Shown: piece after piece, positions 18,002 to 27,841 of the stretch
Layout of the letters: the number at the start of each line of letters is the position of its first letter
Numbering within the stretch: position 1 is the stretch's first letter
From: Pseudomonas sp. ACM7
GTDB lineage: Bacteria; Pseudomonadota; Gammaproteobacteria; Pseudomonadales; Pseudomonadaceae
Assembly: GCF_004136015.1 (NCBI RefSeq)
Contig: NZ_CP024866.1
Coordinates: 450,327-514,326 of the forward strand
Direction of reading: 5' to 3'
Length of the DNA: 64,000 nt
Notes under the pieces: model-generated
What the model was told of the DNA's origin: nothing
Databases searched by the model: none
Seen by the model: only the letters and a program-made list of their open reading frames with translations
Program-made: the position numbers and the translations under genes

Positions 18002-19609
18002 ATGGCTATCCTGCATACCCAGCTCAACCCCCGTTCGGCGGAGTTCGCGGCCAACAGCGCGGCGATGCTCAAACAGGTCGACGACCTGCACACCCTGCTC
18101 GCTAAAGTGCAGCAAGGTGGCGGCCCGAAGGCGCAAGAGCGCCACACCTCGCGGGGCAAACTGCTGCCTCGTGAACGGATCAATCGCCTGCTCGATCCGG
18201 GTTCGCCGTTTCTCGAAATCGGCCAATTGGCGGCCTACGAGGTTTATGGCGAAGACGTTCCGGCCGCTGGCGTGATTGCCGGGATCGGCCGTGTGGAAGG
18301 CGTCGAATGCATGATCGTCGCCAACGACGCCACCGTAAAAGGTGGCTCGTATTACCCGCTGACCGTGAAAAAACACCTGCGCGCCCAAACCATCGCCCAG
18401 CAGAACCGTTTGCCGTGCATCTATCTGGTGGACTCCGGCGGCGCCAACTTGCCGCGTCAGGATGAAGTGTTCCCGGACCGCGAGCATTTCGGGCGGATCT
18501 TCTTCAACCAGGCCAGCATGAGCGCTATGGGCATCCCGCAGATTGCGGTGGTCATGGGCTCCTGCACCGCCGGTGGCGCGTACGTGCCGGCCATGGCCGA
18601 CGAAGCAATCATGGTGCGCGAGCAAGCGACGATTTTCCTCGCCGGCCCGCCGCTGGTAAAAGCCGCGACCGGTGAAGTGGTCAGCGCCGAAGACCTTGGC
18701 GGGGCCGATGTGCACTGCAAGATTTCCGGGGTGGCCGACCACTACGCCGAGAGCGATGAACACGCCTTGGCCATTGCGCGACGCAGCATCGCCAACCTCA
18801 ACTGGCGCAAGCTCGGCGAAGTGCAACAGCGCACGCCCATCGCCCCGCTGTACAACAGCGACGAGCTCTACGGCGTGGTGTCGGCGGATGCCAAGCAGCC
18901 GTTCGACGTGCGCGAAGTGATCGCGCGGTTGGTGGACGGTTCGGTGTTCGACGAATTCAAAGCACTGTTCGGGACGACCCTGGTGTGCGGCTTTGCCCAC
19001 TTGCACGGTTACCCGATCGCGATCCTCGCCAACAACGGCATTCTGTTCGCCGAAGCCGCGCAGAAAGGCGCGCACTTCATCGAACTGGCCTGCCAGCGCG
19101 GCATTCCACTGCTGTTCCTGCAAAACATCACCGGTTTCATGGTCGGCCAGAAATACGAGGCCGGCGGCATCGCCAAGCACGGCGCCAAACTGGTGACCGC
19201 CGTGGCGTGCGCCAAGGTGCCGAAATTCACTGTAATCATCGGCGGCAGTTTCGGTGCCGGTAACTACGGCATGTGTGGGCGAGCTTACGATCCACGCTTC
19301 CTGTGGATGTGGCCGAACGCACGCATCGGCGTGATGGGCGCCGAGCAGGCCGCGGGTGTTTTGGTGCAGGTGAAACGCGAGCAGGCCGAACGCAGTGGCC
19401 ACGGTTTCAGTGCCGAGCAGGAAGCCGAGATCAAGCAACCGATCCTCGACCAGTATGAAGAACAGGGTCATCCCTACTACTCCAGCGCCCGTTTGTGGGA
19501 CGACGGCGTCATCGACCCGGCGCAAACCCGCGATGTATTGGCCCTGGCGTTGTCGGCTTCGCTGAACGCGCAAATAGAACCGAGCCGCTTCGGCGTGTTC
19601 CGGATGTGA
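18002..19609 (+). CDS. liuB: 3-Methylcrotonyl-CoA carboxylase beta subunit (carboxyltransferase)
   Basis: A 535-residue carboxyltransferase that moves the carboxyl group from biotin on LiuD to 3-methylcrotonyl-CoA, forming 3-methylglutaconyl-CoA. The tandem crotonase-like halves are visible: [30 protein letters not shown] in the first and [40 protein letters not shown] in the second, with [33 protein letters not shown]. This is the methylcrotonyl type rather than the propionyl-CoA type. It lies 12 bp after liuA and is separated from liuC by a REPIN. Confidence 0.96.
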   Translation: MAILHTQLNPRSAEFAANSAAMLKQVDDLHTLLAKVQQGGGPKAQERHTSRGKLLPRERINRLLDPGSPFLEIGQLAAYEVYGEDVPAAGVIAGIGRVEGVECMIVANDATVKGGSYYPLTVKKHLRAQTIAQQNRLPCIYLVDSGGANLPRQDEVFPDREHFGRIFFNQASMSAMGIPQIAVVMGSCTAGGAYVPAMADEAIMVREQATIFLAGPPLVKAATGEVVSAEDLGGADVHCKISGVADHYAESDEHALAIARRSIANLNWRKLGEVQQRTPIAPLYNSDELYGVVSADAKQPFDVREVIARLVDGSVFDEFKALFGTTLVCGFAHLHGYPIAILANNGILFAEAAQKGAHFIELACQRGIPLLFLQNITGFMVGQKYEAGGIAKHGAKLVTAVACAKVPKFTVIIGGSFGAGNYGMCGRAYDPRFLWMWPNARIGVMGAEQAAGVLVQVKREQAERSGHGFSAEQEAEIKQPILDQYEEQGHPYYSSARLWDDGVIDPAQTRDVLALALSASLNAQIEPSRFGVFRM

Positions 19610-19613
19610 TTTT

Positions 19614-19702
19614 ATGTGGGAGCGGGCTTGCTCGCGAAGGATTCACCGCGGTCTATCTGATGCACCGCGTTATCGTTCTTCGCGAGCAAGCCCGCTCCCA
19701 CA
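19614..19702. repeat. REPIN (family 1) inside the liu operon
   Basis: TGTGGGAGCGGGCTTGCTCG and its inverse complement flank a 45-bp spacer. The element fills the liuB-liuC gap, so the polycistronic message contains a large hairpin 23 nt before the liuC start. Confidence 0.93.
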
Positions 19703-19724
19703 TGAGTTGTGGAGACGGACAAAT

Positions 19725-20539
19725 ATGAGCGACTTCAACACCCTCGAACTGCTGACCGACCCGCGTGGTTTCGCGACCCTGTGGCTCAGCCGTGAAGAAA
19801 AGAACAACGCGTTCAACGCCGAAATGATCCGCGAACTGATCCTCGCGCTGGACAAAGTGTCGAGCGACACCAGCCTGCGGTTTCTGCTGGTGCGCGGACG
19901 CGGCAAGCATTTCAGCGCCGGCGCGGATCTGGCCTGGATGCAGCAATCGGCCGAACTCGATTACCACACCAACCTCGACGACGCCCGGGAACTGGCGGAG
20001 TTGATGTACAACCTCGCCAAGCTGAAAGTCCCGACGCTGGCGGTGGTGCAAGGCGCTGCATTCGGTGGTGCGCTGGGCCTGATCAGTTGCTGCGACATGG
20101 CCATCGGCGCCGATGACGCGCAGTTCTGCCTGTCGGAAGTGCGCATCGGCCTGGCCCCGGCGGTGATCAGTCCGTTCGTAGTGCAAGCCATCGGCGAACG
20201 CGCGGCACGTCGCTATGCGCTGACTGCCGAGCGTTTCGGCGGACAACGAGCGCGGGAAATCGGCTTGTTGTCGGAGAGTTATCCAATCGCTGAGCTGGAG
20301 CAAAAAGTCGAACAGTGGATCGACAACCTGCTGCTCAACAGCCCGGCCGCCATGCGCGCCAGCAAGGAATTGCTGCGCGAAGTCGGCCACGGCGCACTGA
20401 CCCCGGCACTACGCCGCTACACCGAAAACGCCATCGCCCGCATCCGCGTCAGCCTCGAAGGTCAGGAAGGCCTGCGGGCCTTTCTGCAAAAACGTCCGCC
20501 GAGCTGGCAAGCCGAAACCACCACCAAGGAGCCGCGTTG

Positions 20540-20540
<1 letters not shown>
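19725..20540 (+). CDS. liuC: 3-Methylglutaconyl-CoA hydratase
   Basis: A 271-residue crotonase-fold hydratase that converts 3-methylglutaconyl-CoA to HMG-CoA. Motifs: GRGKHFSAGADLAWMQ (CoA binding and oxyanion hole), VQGAAFGGALGLISCCDMAIG and the catalytic Glu regions around SEVRIGLAPAVISPFV. ATG 19725 is chosen; the longer frame from 19614 would translate the REPIN. GGAGACGG precedes it. The stop overlaps the liuD start (TGATG), which couples hydratase and carboxylase subunit translation. Confidence 0.95.
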
Positions 20541-22495
<1,955 letters not shown>

Positions 22496-22534
22496 AATGA
22501 AGATCGGTCCTACGTCTTGCGAGGACCGATCTGA

Positions 22535-23185
22535 TTAGAACCTGGCTGTCGCCTGAACCACCACGCCGATAATTCGGCACTCTTCGGTGTAAAGGGCTTT
22601 CGGATACGTCGGATTGAGCGGGACCAAGTAACGCTGCCCGCCCTCTTCTATCAGTTTGCGAAAGGTCGCCTCGGCGCTGTCCGGCCATTGGGCGATCACC
22701 AGCTTTCCGGGTTCCGGCACGATGGCCGGGTCCACCAGGATCATCATGCCCTCGGCAATGCTGATACCCGTGGGCGCGGTCATCGCATCGCCCACCACAC
22801 TCAGCCAGAAGGCCGGGCCCTGGGCGTGGTAGTCGGTCAGCTCGAAGCGTTCCTCTTTGCGATACACCGTCAGCTCACCATCGCGCAGCTGCGCCGGCTC
22901 CTTCCAGTCACTGACCGGGTAGCGGAAGTACGGGTTGTACTTCAGCGCCAGAGGCATCTCCTCCTCTTCCAAGATGAGTGGTTCGCGGATCACCAGCGCC
23001 ACTTCGAGAAAATCCATGCCCAGCGCCTTCAACACACGGTTCATGTTGACGACGCCGGGGTCGCGGCGTTTGTTTAGCCAGTGGCCGACGCCGCCCTGGG
23101 ACATCCCGAGGCGATCTGCGAGTTCTTCTTGAGTGACTTTGAGTTCACTCATCTTGGCCTTGACCAATTCAATCCATTTATCCAT
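22535..23185 (-). CDS. XRE / S24-type repressor, catalytic Ser replaced by Ala
   Basis: A 216-residue phage-style repressor. Residues 1-65 form an XRE helix-turn-helix (VTQEELADRLGMSQGGVGHWLNKRRDP). The C-terminal half (about 95-215) is a LexA/UmuD-type S24 domain. At the nucleophile position the sequence reads VVGDAMTAPTG, with Ala (codon GCG) where self-cleaving members have GDSM. The general-base Lys region ATFRKL is retained. Such a change would be expected to block autocleavage, so this protein should not be inactivated by RecA during the SOS response. ATG 23185 is preferred over the 42-bp longer frame. It is divergent from a DUF6124-like gene over an AT-rich gap with an inverted repeat. 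Confidence 0.88.
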   Translation of the reverse strand: MDKWIELVKAKMSELKVTQEELADRLGMSQGGVGHWLNKRRDPGVVNMNRVLKALGMDFLEVALVIREPLILEEEEMPLALKYNPYFRYPVSDWKEPAQLRDGELTVYRKEERFELTDYHAQGPAFWLSVVGDAMTAPTGISIAEGMMILVDPAIVPEPGKLVIAQWPDSAEATFRKLIEEGGQRYLVPLNPTYPKALYTEECRIIGVVVQATARF

Positions 23186-23233
23186 GTGCGGCACCATACG
23201 TGGGCGCCTCCGGCCATCAAAACACAAATTGTA

Positions 23234-23258
23234 GTATTTAATCTCTCGTCATAAATAC
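23234..23258. promoter_or_regulatory. Candidate operator in the divergent repressor / DUF6124 gap
   Basis: GTATTTA (23234-23240) and TAAATAC (23252-23258) form an inverted repeat with an 11-bp spacer in an AT-rich 129-bp gap. This is a typical place and shape for an XRE repressor site controlling both genes. GTACGTAC at 23260-23267 adds a second small palindrome. Confidence 0.5.
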
Positions 23259-23314
23259 AGTACGTACTAGGATTGGTTCACGGATCTGAATCTATCACGG
23301 AGCTTGCCATCGCC

Positions 23315-23656
23315 ATGTCCATCCCCTGCAACGACCTGCCTGACATGCAAATCGACACTTCCCTCACCTCGCCAAAAGGCTCTGCCGCCGCGCAACGAGC
23401 GCTGGACTATTACTTGAAACCAGCTGTTTCAGAGGAAGTGGTCGAAGAACGTTTCTTTGACGTAAACCGCAACATCAGCTGCGAAGAGGCGCTGGTCCAT
23501 GCCACGGATTTGCTACGTTGTGCCGCCGCCATCGCGTACGAGTCAGCCAGCAATTTGCAGGGCGCAAGTCGGGACCTGGCGTTTTCGGCGGTGCACATGA
23601 TCGACATGGCCAAGGCGATGGTGGATCGATCCCTGGAGGGCGATCAGAACGGGTGA
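23315..23656 (+). CDS. DUF6124-like Pseudomonas protein
   Basis: A 113-residue soluble protein. It contains the pattern of the Pseudomonas-restricted DUF6124 group as I know it: a disordered N terminus, then RALDYYL, an acidic segment, and two helices (SCEEALVHATDLLRCAAAIAYESASNL and SRDLAFSAVHMIDMAKAMVDRSLE). No enzyme motif is present. Many paralogs occur per genome, often near phage-like or toxin loci, and their function is unknown. ATG 23315 is preferred (CGGAG 12 bp upstream) over TTG 23273. Its divergent neighbour is the S24 repressor, a possible regulator. Confidence 0.7.
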   Translation: MSIPCNDLPDMQIDTSLTSPKGSAAAQRALDYYLKPAVSEEVVEERFFDVNRNISCEEALVHATDLLRCAAAIAYESASNLQGASRDLAFSAVHMIDMAKAMVDRSLEGDQNG

Positions 23657-23715
23657 GACACGGGTGCTGACGAGGAGGACGGGAAAGAATTTTCCAATCG
23701 TGCAGGTAAAAACAT

Positions 23716-23747
23716 TTGACTTGCAAACGAGAATGATTATTATTGCA
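23716..23747 (+). promoter_or_regulatory. prrF promoter with Fur box
   Basis: TTGAC (23716-23720) and TATTAT (23738-23743) form the promoter. GAGAATGATTATTATTGCA (23729-23747) resembles the 19-bp Fur consensus GATAATGATAATCATTATC and covers the -10 region, so Fur with iron should block initiation. Confidence 0.85.
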
Positions 23748-23750
23748 TGC

Positions 23751-23863
23751 AGCTGGTCGCGAGATCAGTCGATTGTCCAAGTGACCTTAGGTCGGTCTCC
23801 TGGACTATCTCCTCATCAGGCTAATCACGGTTTTTGACCCGGCTTTTTGCCGGGTCTTTTTTT
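23751..23863 (+). ncRNA. prrF: PrrF-type iron-responsive small RNA
   Basis: A transcript of about 113 nt from a Fur-controlled promoter to a strong terminator. The 5' hairpin CTGGTCGCGAGATCAG and the single-stranded core TCTCCTGGACTATCTCCTC match what I know of PrrF1/PrrF2. These RNAs pair with the 5' ends of mRNAs for iron-containing proteins (sodB, sdh, acn, ant genes) and cause their decay when iron is scarce. Only one copy is here, as in non-aeruginosa pseudomonads, where the two copies are dispersed. Whether it is PrrF1 or PrrF2 cannot be told. No protein-coding frame is needed to explain the interval. Confidence 0.9.
23836..23863 (+). terminator. Terminator of prrF
   Basis: GACCCGGC (23836-23843) pairs with GCCGGGTC (23849-23856) across a TTTTT loop, followed by seven T. 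Confidence 0.93.
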
Positions 23864-24139
23864 GCCAGTTATTCTGGCTTTACCTTCAGGCTAATGAAGT
23901 CTTTAGGTGCTGCAAATTCGAATGGCGCGGAGGATATCAAAAGAATATCCGTTGGCAAGAGAAGCCCAGCATCATTGGCCAAAACTGATCAAAAAATAGC
24001 GCTTGAGAATCAATCGTACAGTCTCTAAGCTGCGTCGGCGTCAAGGAGGACGCCCCCCGCTTCAGCGCAGAATTTCCCCCGGTTTTTCCCTTCCCAGCGT
24101 GTAAAGTAGCAGCCATAAAATCATATTCAGGAATCGACT
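23864..24139. other. Intergenic stretch after prrF
   Basis: I see no supported gene here. A 64-codon frame overlaps the prrF terminator and lacks a ribosome binding site. The last 80 bp probably hold the promoter and leader of the carboxypeptidase gene (TTCAGGAATCGACT before ATG 24140). Confidence 0.5.
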
Positions 24140-25291
24140 ATGACCGTGGCTAAATCCTCTTTCGACATCAGTGCCAACTTCGACAGTGGCAACATTGAAG
24201 TGCTGGACATCAGCAATCCGTTGCAAGCTCTGCTGGCCATCAAGCCAGACACCCGCAGCCAGCACTTTCAATGGTTCCACTTCAAGGCCAGCGGTCTGCA
24301 TGTCGGTCAGGAACACTGGTTTCGTCTGAACAATGCCAGCAAGTCCTCCTACAACAAAGCCTGGGATGGTTATCAGGCGGTGGCGTCCTATGACCACGTC
24401 AACTGGTTCCGGGTGCCGACCATTTTCGAAGGTGACTGCCTGCGCTTCAGCCTTGAAGCCACCGCCACCCACGCCTGGTTTGCTTACTTCGAACCCTACA
24501 GCCGCGGTCGCCATGACTGGTTGATCGAGCAAGCGCTGACCAAGGCCGGCACCGAACTGCTGGCCACCGGCAAGAGTGTCGAAGGTCGGGATATCCAGCT
24601 GCTGCGTAAAGGCACGGGTGCCGAAGGTCAACGCAAGGTCTGGATCATCGCCCAGCAACATCCCGGTGAACACATGGCCGAATGGTTCATGGAAGGCGTG
24701 ATCGAACGTCTCGAAAAACACGACGATCCGCTATTGAACAAACTGCTGACCAGCGCCGATCTGTATTTGGTGCCGAACATGAACCCGGACGGCGCTTTCC
24801 ATGGTCACCTGCGCACCAACGCCATGGGCCAGGACCTGAACCGCGCCTGGCAGAGCGCCAGCCAGGAAATCAGCCCGGAAGTGCTGTTCGTTCAGCAGCA
24901 GATGGAAAAGTACGGCGTGGACCTGTTCCTCGACATCCATGGCGATGAAGAAATCCCCTACGTGTTCACCGCCGGCTGCGAAGGCAACCCGGGTTACACG
25001 CCACGGATCGAAAAACTCGAAGAGCACTTCCGCAGTCATCTGAAGCACCTGACCAAGGACTTCCAGACCAAGCATGGCTACACCCGCGACGAACCGGGCA
25101 AAGCCAACATGACCCTGGCGTGCAACAGCGTCGGCGAGAAATTCGACTGCCTGTCGCTGACCCTCGAAATGCCCTTCAAGGACAACAACGATGCGCCGAA
25201 TGCGCTGACCGGCTGGTCTGGCAAACGCTCGAAACAATTGGGCAAGGATGTGCTGACCACCGTTGCTGACATGGTCGATACCTTGCGCTGA
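24140..25291 (+). CDS. M14-family cytosolic-type zinc carboxypeptidase
   Basis: A 383-residue protein with an N-terminal beta-sandwich domain (about 1-120) followed by an M14 carboxypeptidase domain (about 125-380), the layout of bacterial homologs of cytosolic carboxypeptidases (P. aeruginosa PaCCP type). Zinc ligands are visible in AQQHPGEHM (His and Glu) and LDIHGDEE (His), with NPDG and DLNRAW of the active-site wall, and the late catalytic Glu in LTLEMPF. There is no signal peptide, so it is cytoplasmic. Eukaryotic relatives trim glutamates from tubulin; the bacterial substrate is unknown. Confidence 0.92.
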   Translation: MTVAKSSFDISANFDSGNIEVLDISNPLQALLAIKPDTRSQHFQWFHFKASGLHVGQEHWFRLNNASKSSYNKAWDGYQAVASYDHVNWFRVPTIFEGDCLRFSLEATATHAWFAYFEPYSRGRHDWLIEQALTKAGTELLATGKSVEGRDIQLLRKGTGAEGQRKVWIIAQQHPGEHMAEWFMEGVIERLEKHDDPLLNKLLTSADLYLVPNMNPDGAFHGHLRTNAMGQDLNRAWQSASQEISPEVLFVQQQMEKYGVDLFLDIHGDEEIPYVFTAGCEGNPGYTPRIEKLEEHFRSHLKHLTKDFQTKHGYTRDEPGKANMTLACNSVGEKFDCLSLTLEMPFKDNNDAPNALTGWSGKRSKQLGKDVLTTVADMVDTLR

Positions 25292-25302
25292 ATGATCAGA
25301 AT

Positions 25303-25390
25303 CAAAAGATCGCAGGCTTCGCCAGCTCCTACGCCGATCGTGTGAACCGCACGAATCTTTGTAGGAGCTGCCGCAGGCTGCGATCTTTTA
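25303..25390. repeat. REPIN (family 2)
   Basis: AAAAGATCGCAGGCTTCGCC at the left and TAGGAGCTGCCGCAGGCTGC with GATCTTTT at the right form an inverted pair. This second repeat family (GATCGCAGCCTTCGGCAGCT core) differs from the GTGGGAGCGGG family. It overlaps the last codons of the cytochrome b561 gene. Confidence 0.88.
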
Positions 25391-25933
25391 GCCGCGATCC
25401 TTGCCCCGCAACATGCTGTCCAGCACGTCATCGCGGCGCACCCAACCGTGAAACAACGCCGCCGCCAAATGCAGCAGCACCGTCAGGAACAACAAATACG
25501 CCAGATACCCGTGAGCCTTGCGCAGGATCGCAAACACCTGCGCATTCGCCGGTACGATCGATGGCAACTGCAACGAGCTGCTGAGCATCACCGGGTCGCC
25601 GGCCGCCGAAATCATCGCCCAGCCCAGCAGCGGCAGGATCAGCATCAACGCGTACAACAAGACATGCGAAGCCTTGGCCGCCAGCGCTTGCCAACCCGGC
25701 AGATCCGCCGGCAGCGGTGGCTGTTGAGTGGAAAAGCGCACGGCCAGGCGCACGATCACCAACAGCAGAATCGCGACGCCCAAAGGTTTGTGCAGATGAA
25801 TAAGCCACTGATGACGCTCGGACACCGAAGCGGCCATGCCCGCGCCGATAAACAGCATGGCAATGATCATCAGCGCCATCAGCCAGTGCAGCAATCGCGC
25901 TAAAGGCGCGAAGTGGTTCGCTTGAGCGCTCAT
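25388..25933 (-). CDS. Cytochrome b561 family membrane protein
   Basis: A 181-residue di-haem b-type cytochrome with four membrane helices (about 13-35, 50-70, 90-112, 145-168) and conserved haem-ligand His residues (RLLHWLM, WLIHLHKPLG, HGYLAYLLFLTVLLHLAAALFH). Such proteins move electrons across or along the membrane, typically from the quinone pool. It overlaps the 3' end of the catalase-like gene by 4 bp (ATGA), so the two are translationally coupled. An electron feed to the periplasmic peroxidase is the likely role. The stop codon lies within a family-2 REPIN. Confidence 0.92.
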   Translation of the reverse strand: MSAQANHFAPLARLLHWLMALMIIAMLFIGAGMAASVSERHQWLIHLHKPLGVAILLLVIVRLAVRFSTQQPPLPADLPGWQALAAKASHVLLYALMLILPLLGWAMISAAGDPVMLSSSLQLPSIVPANAQVFAILRKAHGYLAYLLFLTVLLHLAAALFHGWVRRDDVLDSMLRGKDRG

Positions 25934-27018
25934 TGACGAGACTCCTGTTTATTCGCAGAGGGCAACTGGCTGACTTCGCTGGTACGACGCAAGTAGGAAG
26001 TGGCGTACCCCGCTGAACGAGCGGCGAGCAATGGGTCGTCGGAACCTTCTATGCCGGCGGGCAGTACCAGCGGGTCATAGTTGATGTCACGGCATTCGCC
26101 ATTGAGTTGCGGCTGGGTGCTTTCGAGCACCAGGGTGCCGGCGTTCAACACTTTGCGACCCTCGGGCCAGGCCTTGCTGGCGTCATTGACCGGATCACCG
26201 GGGTTGGCCAGGGTGATATTCAGCTGCCAACGCAGCGGCCCTGCGGAAATGCGCTGTACCAAGTCCTTTTCCAGGAAATCACCACCCTCAGGCGCCGTAG
26301 CACCCGCGGCATCCTGAGCGACTGGCACCATGCTCCAGCGCACCGCCTGCCGTTGTCCTGCAGCGTTCACCAGGTAAAACGCATTGACGCTGTTGTAGGT
26401 TTCCGTCACGTAACTGGCCGACGGCTTGGCGGTTTTGATCCAGGCCAGGAACGGTGCAGCTTCCGGATGCGAGCCGAAGAACGCCGGCACCGCAGTGGGG
26501 TTCGGCTTGCCGGTGGCCGGGTCCGGTGACTGAGCTTGTTGCAATTGGTAGAACGCTTCGGGCGTGCCCACCGGGAACACCGGCATGCTGTTCATCCCGG
26601 TGCGCCATTGCTGGCCGTTGGCCTGGGTGAATCGCAAGGCCAGACTGCGGATCGGCACGCTGTTGTCTGGCCCATAAGGATTACCGGCCGGCAATGCGAA
26701 ACGCCCGACCACCGGGGTCCGCGCTACATTGAACACCTGAGCGCTGGAATAGCTGCGCGCCTCACCGCTGCTCTCGAAGTGCCCGATCACGCATACACCT
26801 TTGGAGTGGTTACGCCGGAAGCCCGGGTGCACGCCGTTGTTGGTCTCCAGCACATTGATCAGTTTTTTCGGCGTCAGACGCTGTGGGTCAAAGGTGCCGT
26901 TGACGTAGGCAAAAGCCCCGGCCACTGCGGCAACCACCACAGCGATACCCGCCAGACGTAATGTCACGCTCGCGGCACTCAAGGGTGGCCGGGTTGGCGG
27001 TGATGAGCGATCTACCAT
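25930..27018 (-). CDS. srpA: SrpA-type catalase-related peroxidase, periplasmic
   Basis: A 362-residue haem protein of the small catalase-related peroxidase family. An N-terminal membrane or signal segment (about 22-45, LAGIAVVVAAVAGAFAYVNG) leads into the catalase core. Features include RRNHSKGVCVIGHF with the distal His, the conserved Asn region, and near the C terminus SAGYATSYLRR with the proximal haem Tyr. ATG 27018 is chosen because GGAG lies 7 bp upstream. It is transcribed with cytochrome b561 and faces an ECF sigma gene, with a shared pair of identical-type promoters between them, so it is probably a target of that sigma factor. Expected role: removal of organic or hydrogen peroxide in the periplasm. 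Confidence 0.92.
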   Translation of the reverse strand: MVDRSSPPTRPPLSAASVTLRLAGIAVVVAAVAGAFAYVNGTFDPQRLTPKKLINVLETNNGVHPGFRRNHSKGVCVIGHFESSGEARSYSSAQVFNVARTPVVGRFALPAGNPYGPDNSVPIRSLALRFTQANGQQWRTGMNSMPVFPVGTPEAFYQLQQAQSPDPATGKPNPTAVPAFFGSHPEAAPFLAWIKTAKPSASYVTETYNSVNAFYLVNAAGQRQAVRWSMVPVAQDAAGATAPEGGDFLEKDLVQRISAGPLRWQLNITLANPGDPVNDASKAWPEGRKVLNAGTLVLESTQPQLNGECRDINYDPLVLPAGIEGSDDPLLAARSAGYATSYLRRTSEVSQLPSANKQESRQ

Positions 27019-27060
27019 GAAAGACTCCAGGGCCATCGGCCACAAGTGAGAAGGATCAAG

Positions 27061-27087
27061 CAGACGAACCCCACGGCGGTTTATTCC
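27061..27087 (-). promoter_or_regulatory. ECF-type promoter of the srpA / cytochrome b561 unit
   Basis: On the minus strand GGAATA (27087-27082) and CGTCTG (27066-27061) are 15 bp apart. It is the same motif and spacing as the plus-strand element at 27116-27142, and CGTCT is a typical ECF -10. Confidence 0.72.
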
Positions 27088-27115
27088 ATCGCGCGGTGTT
27101 TATTTTTTCAGGCGT

Positions 27116-27142
27116 GGAATAACCTCGAATGCCGGGCGTCTT
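27116..27142 (+). promoter_or_regulatory. ECF-type promoter of the sigma / anti-sigma unit
   Basis: GGAATA (27116-27121) and CGTCTT (27137-27142) are 15 bp apart. This mirrors the divergent promoter and implies autoregulation by the ECF sigma encoded downstream. Confidence 0.72.
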
Positions 27143-27146
27143 CCTG

Positions 27147-27303
27147 GTGTCCGGTCTCACAAATACGTTCCTTTTTGGCGAGTGGCTGTTGTTGCCAGAC
27201 AAGGCGCCGCGACGAGTCATAGCCCGCTATGGCGAGGAGCGGCAACGCAGTATGGCGACAACAGACGCCGCCAAAAAGGAAACGTATTTGTGAGACCGGA
27301 CAC
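27147..27303. repeat. 157-bp MITE-like inverted-repeat element
   Basis: The ends GTGTCCGGTCTCACAAATAC (27147-27166) and its exact reverse complement (27284-27303) are the outer part of 23-bp perfect arms. They extend to about 35 bp with one extra A, through CTTTTTGGCG/CGCCAAAAAG. The middle also has self-complementary parts (TGTTGTTGCCA with TGGCGACAACA; GTCATAGC with GCTATGGC). No transposase is nearby. The element starts about where the sigma transcript should begin, so it forms most of that mRNA leader. Confidence 0.85.
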
Positions 27304-27334
27304 TCACCACAGCGTAGTGACTAGCCAGAACTTC

Positions 27335-27841
27335 ATGAACGATATCGACGAACAACTGCGAGAAATCATTCCCAGATTGCGCCGGTTTGCCGTGTCGTTG
27401 ACGCGCAATCCCAGCAGCGCCGACGACCTGGTGCAGTCTTGCCTTGAGCGCGCGCTGTCGAGTTGGGGCGACAAACGCCCCGACGGCGACTTGCGCGCCT
27501 GGTTGTTTTCGATTCTGTATCGACAGTTTCTCGATGCTCACCGGCGCTCCCGGCGTTATGCGCGGATGCTCGAATTCTTTACCGGGCGTGACGATACACA
27601 GCCGTCGGTGGAACGCACCGTGATCGCCCAATCGACCCTGAAAGCCTTCGATCAACTCACCACCGAACAACGTGCCCTGCTGCTCTGGGTCTCGGTCGAA
27701 GGCTTGAGTTATAAAGAGGTCGCCGAGATTCTCGACGCCCCCACCGGCACCGTGATGTCCCGCCTGTCCCGTGCCCGCCAGGCCTTGCGCCAGTTGAGCG
27801 ACGGCGAAATCACCCGCCCTTCTCTGCGGATACTCAAATGA
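27335..27841 (+). CDS. ECF RNA polymerase sigma factor
   Basis: A 168-residue ECF sigma. Region 2 is at about 10-75 (RRFAVSLTRNPSSADDLVQSCLERALS ... DLRAWLFSILYRQFLDAHRR) and region 4 at about 105-155 (LTTEQRALLLWVSVEGLSYKEVAEILDAPTGTVMSRLSRARQALR). ATG 27335 is chosen; the longer frame from 27182 would translate the inverted-repeat element. The stop overlaps the anti-sigma start (ATGA). Divergent matching promoters point to control of itself and of srpA/cytochrome b561, and a peroxide or redox signal is inferred. Confidence 0.93.
   Translation: MNDIDEQLREIIPRLRRFAVSLTRNPSSADDLVQSCLERALSSWGDKRPDGDLRAWLFSILYRQFLDAHRRSRRYARMLEFFTGRDDTQPSVERTVIAQSTLKAFDQLTTEQRALLLWVSVEGLSYKEVAEILDAPTGTVMSRLSRARQALRQLSDGEITRPSLRILK

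Noticed and set aside
16796..19573. A 925-codon open frame on the minus strand across liuA and liuB
   Set aside because: Antisense shadow of two clearly functional genes. The translated product is His/Val/Ala-rich with no family motif, typical of GC-rich antisense frames.
19614..19724. N-terminal extension of LiuC
   Set aside because: The frame reads through the REPIN; GGAG precedes the internal ATG 19725, which gives the standard length.
23834..24028. A 64-codon frame after prrF
   Set aside because: It starts inside the prrF terminator and lacks a ribosome binding site.
22535..24028. A prophage remnant
   Set aside because: Only a repressor-like gene and a DUF6124-like gene are present; there is no integrase, excisionase, structural or lysis gene and no flanking direct repeat that I can see.
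27182..27334. N-terminal extension of the ECF sigma factor
   Set aside because: The extra 51 codons translate the inverted-repeat element; the conserved region 2 begins right after ATG 27335.
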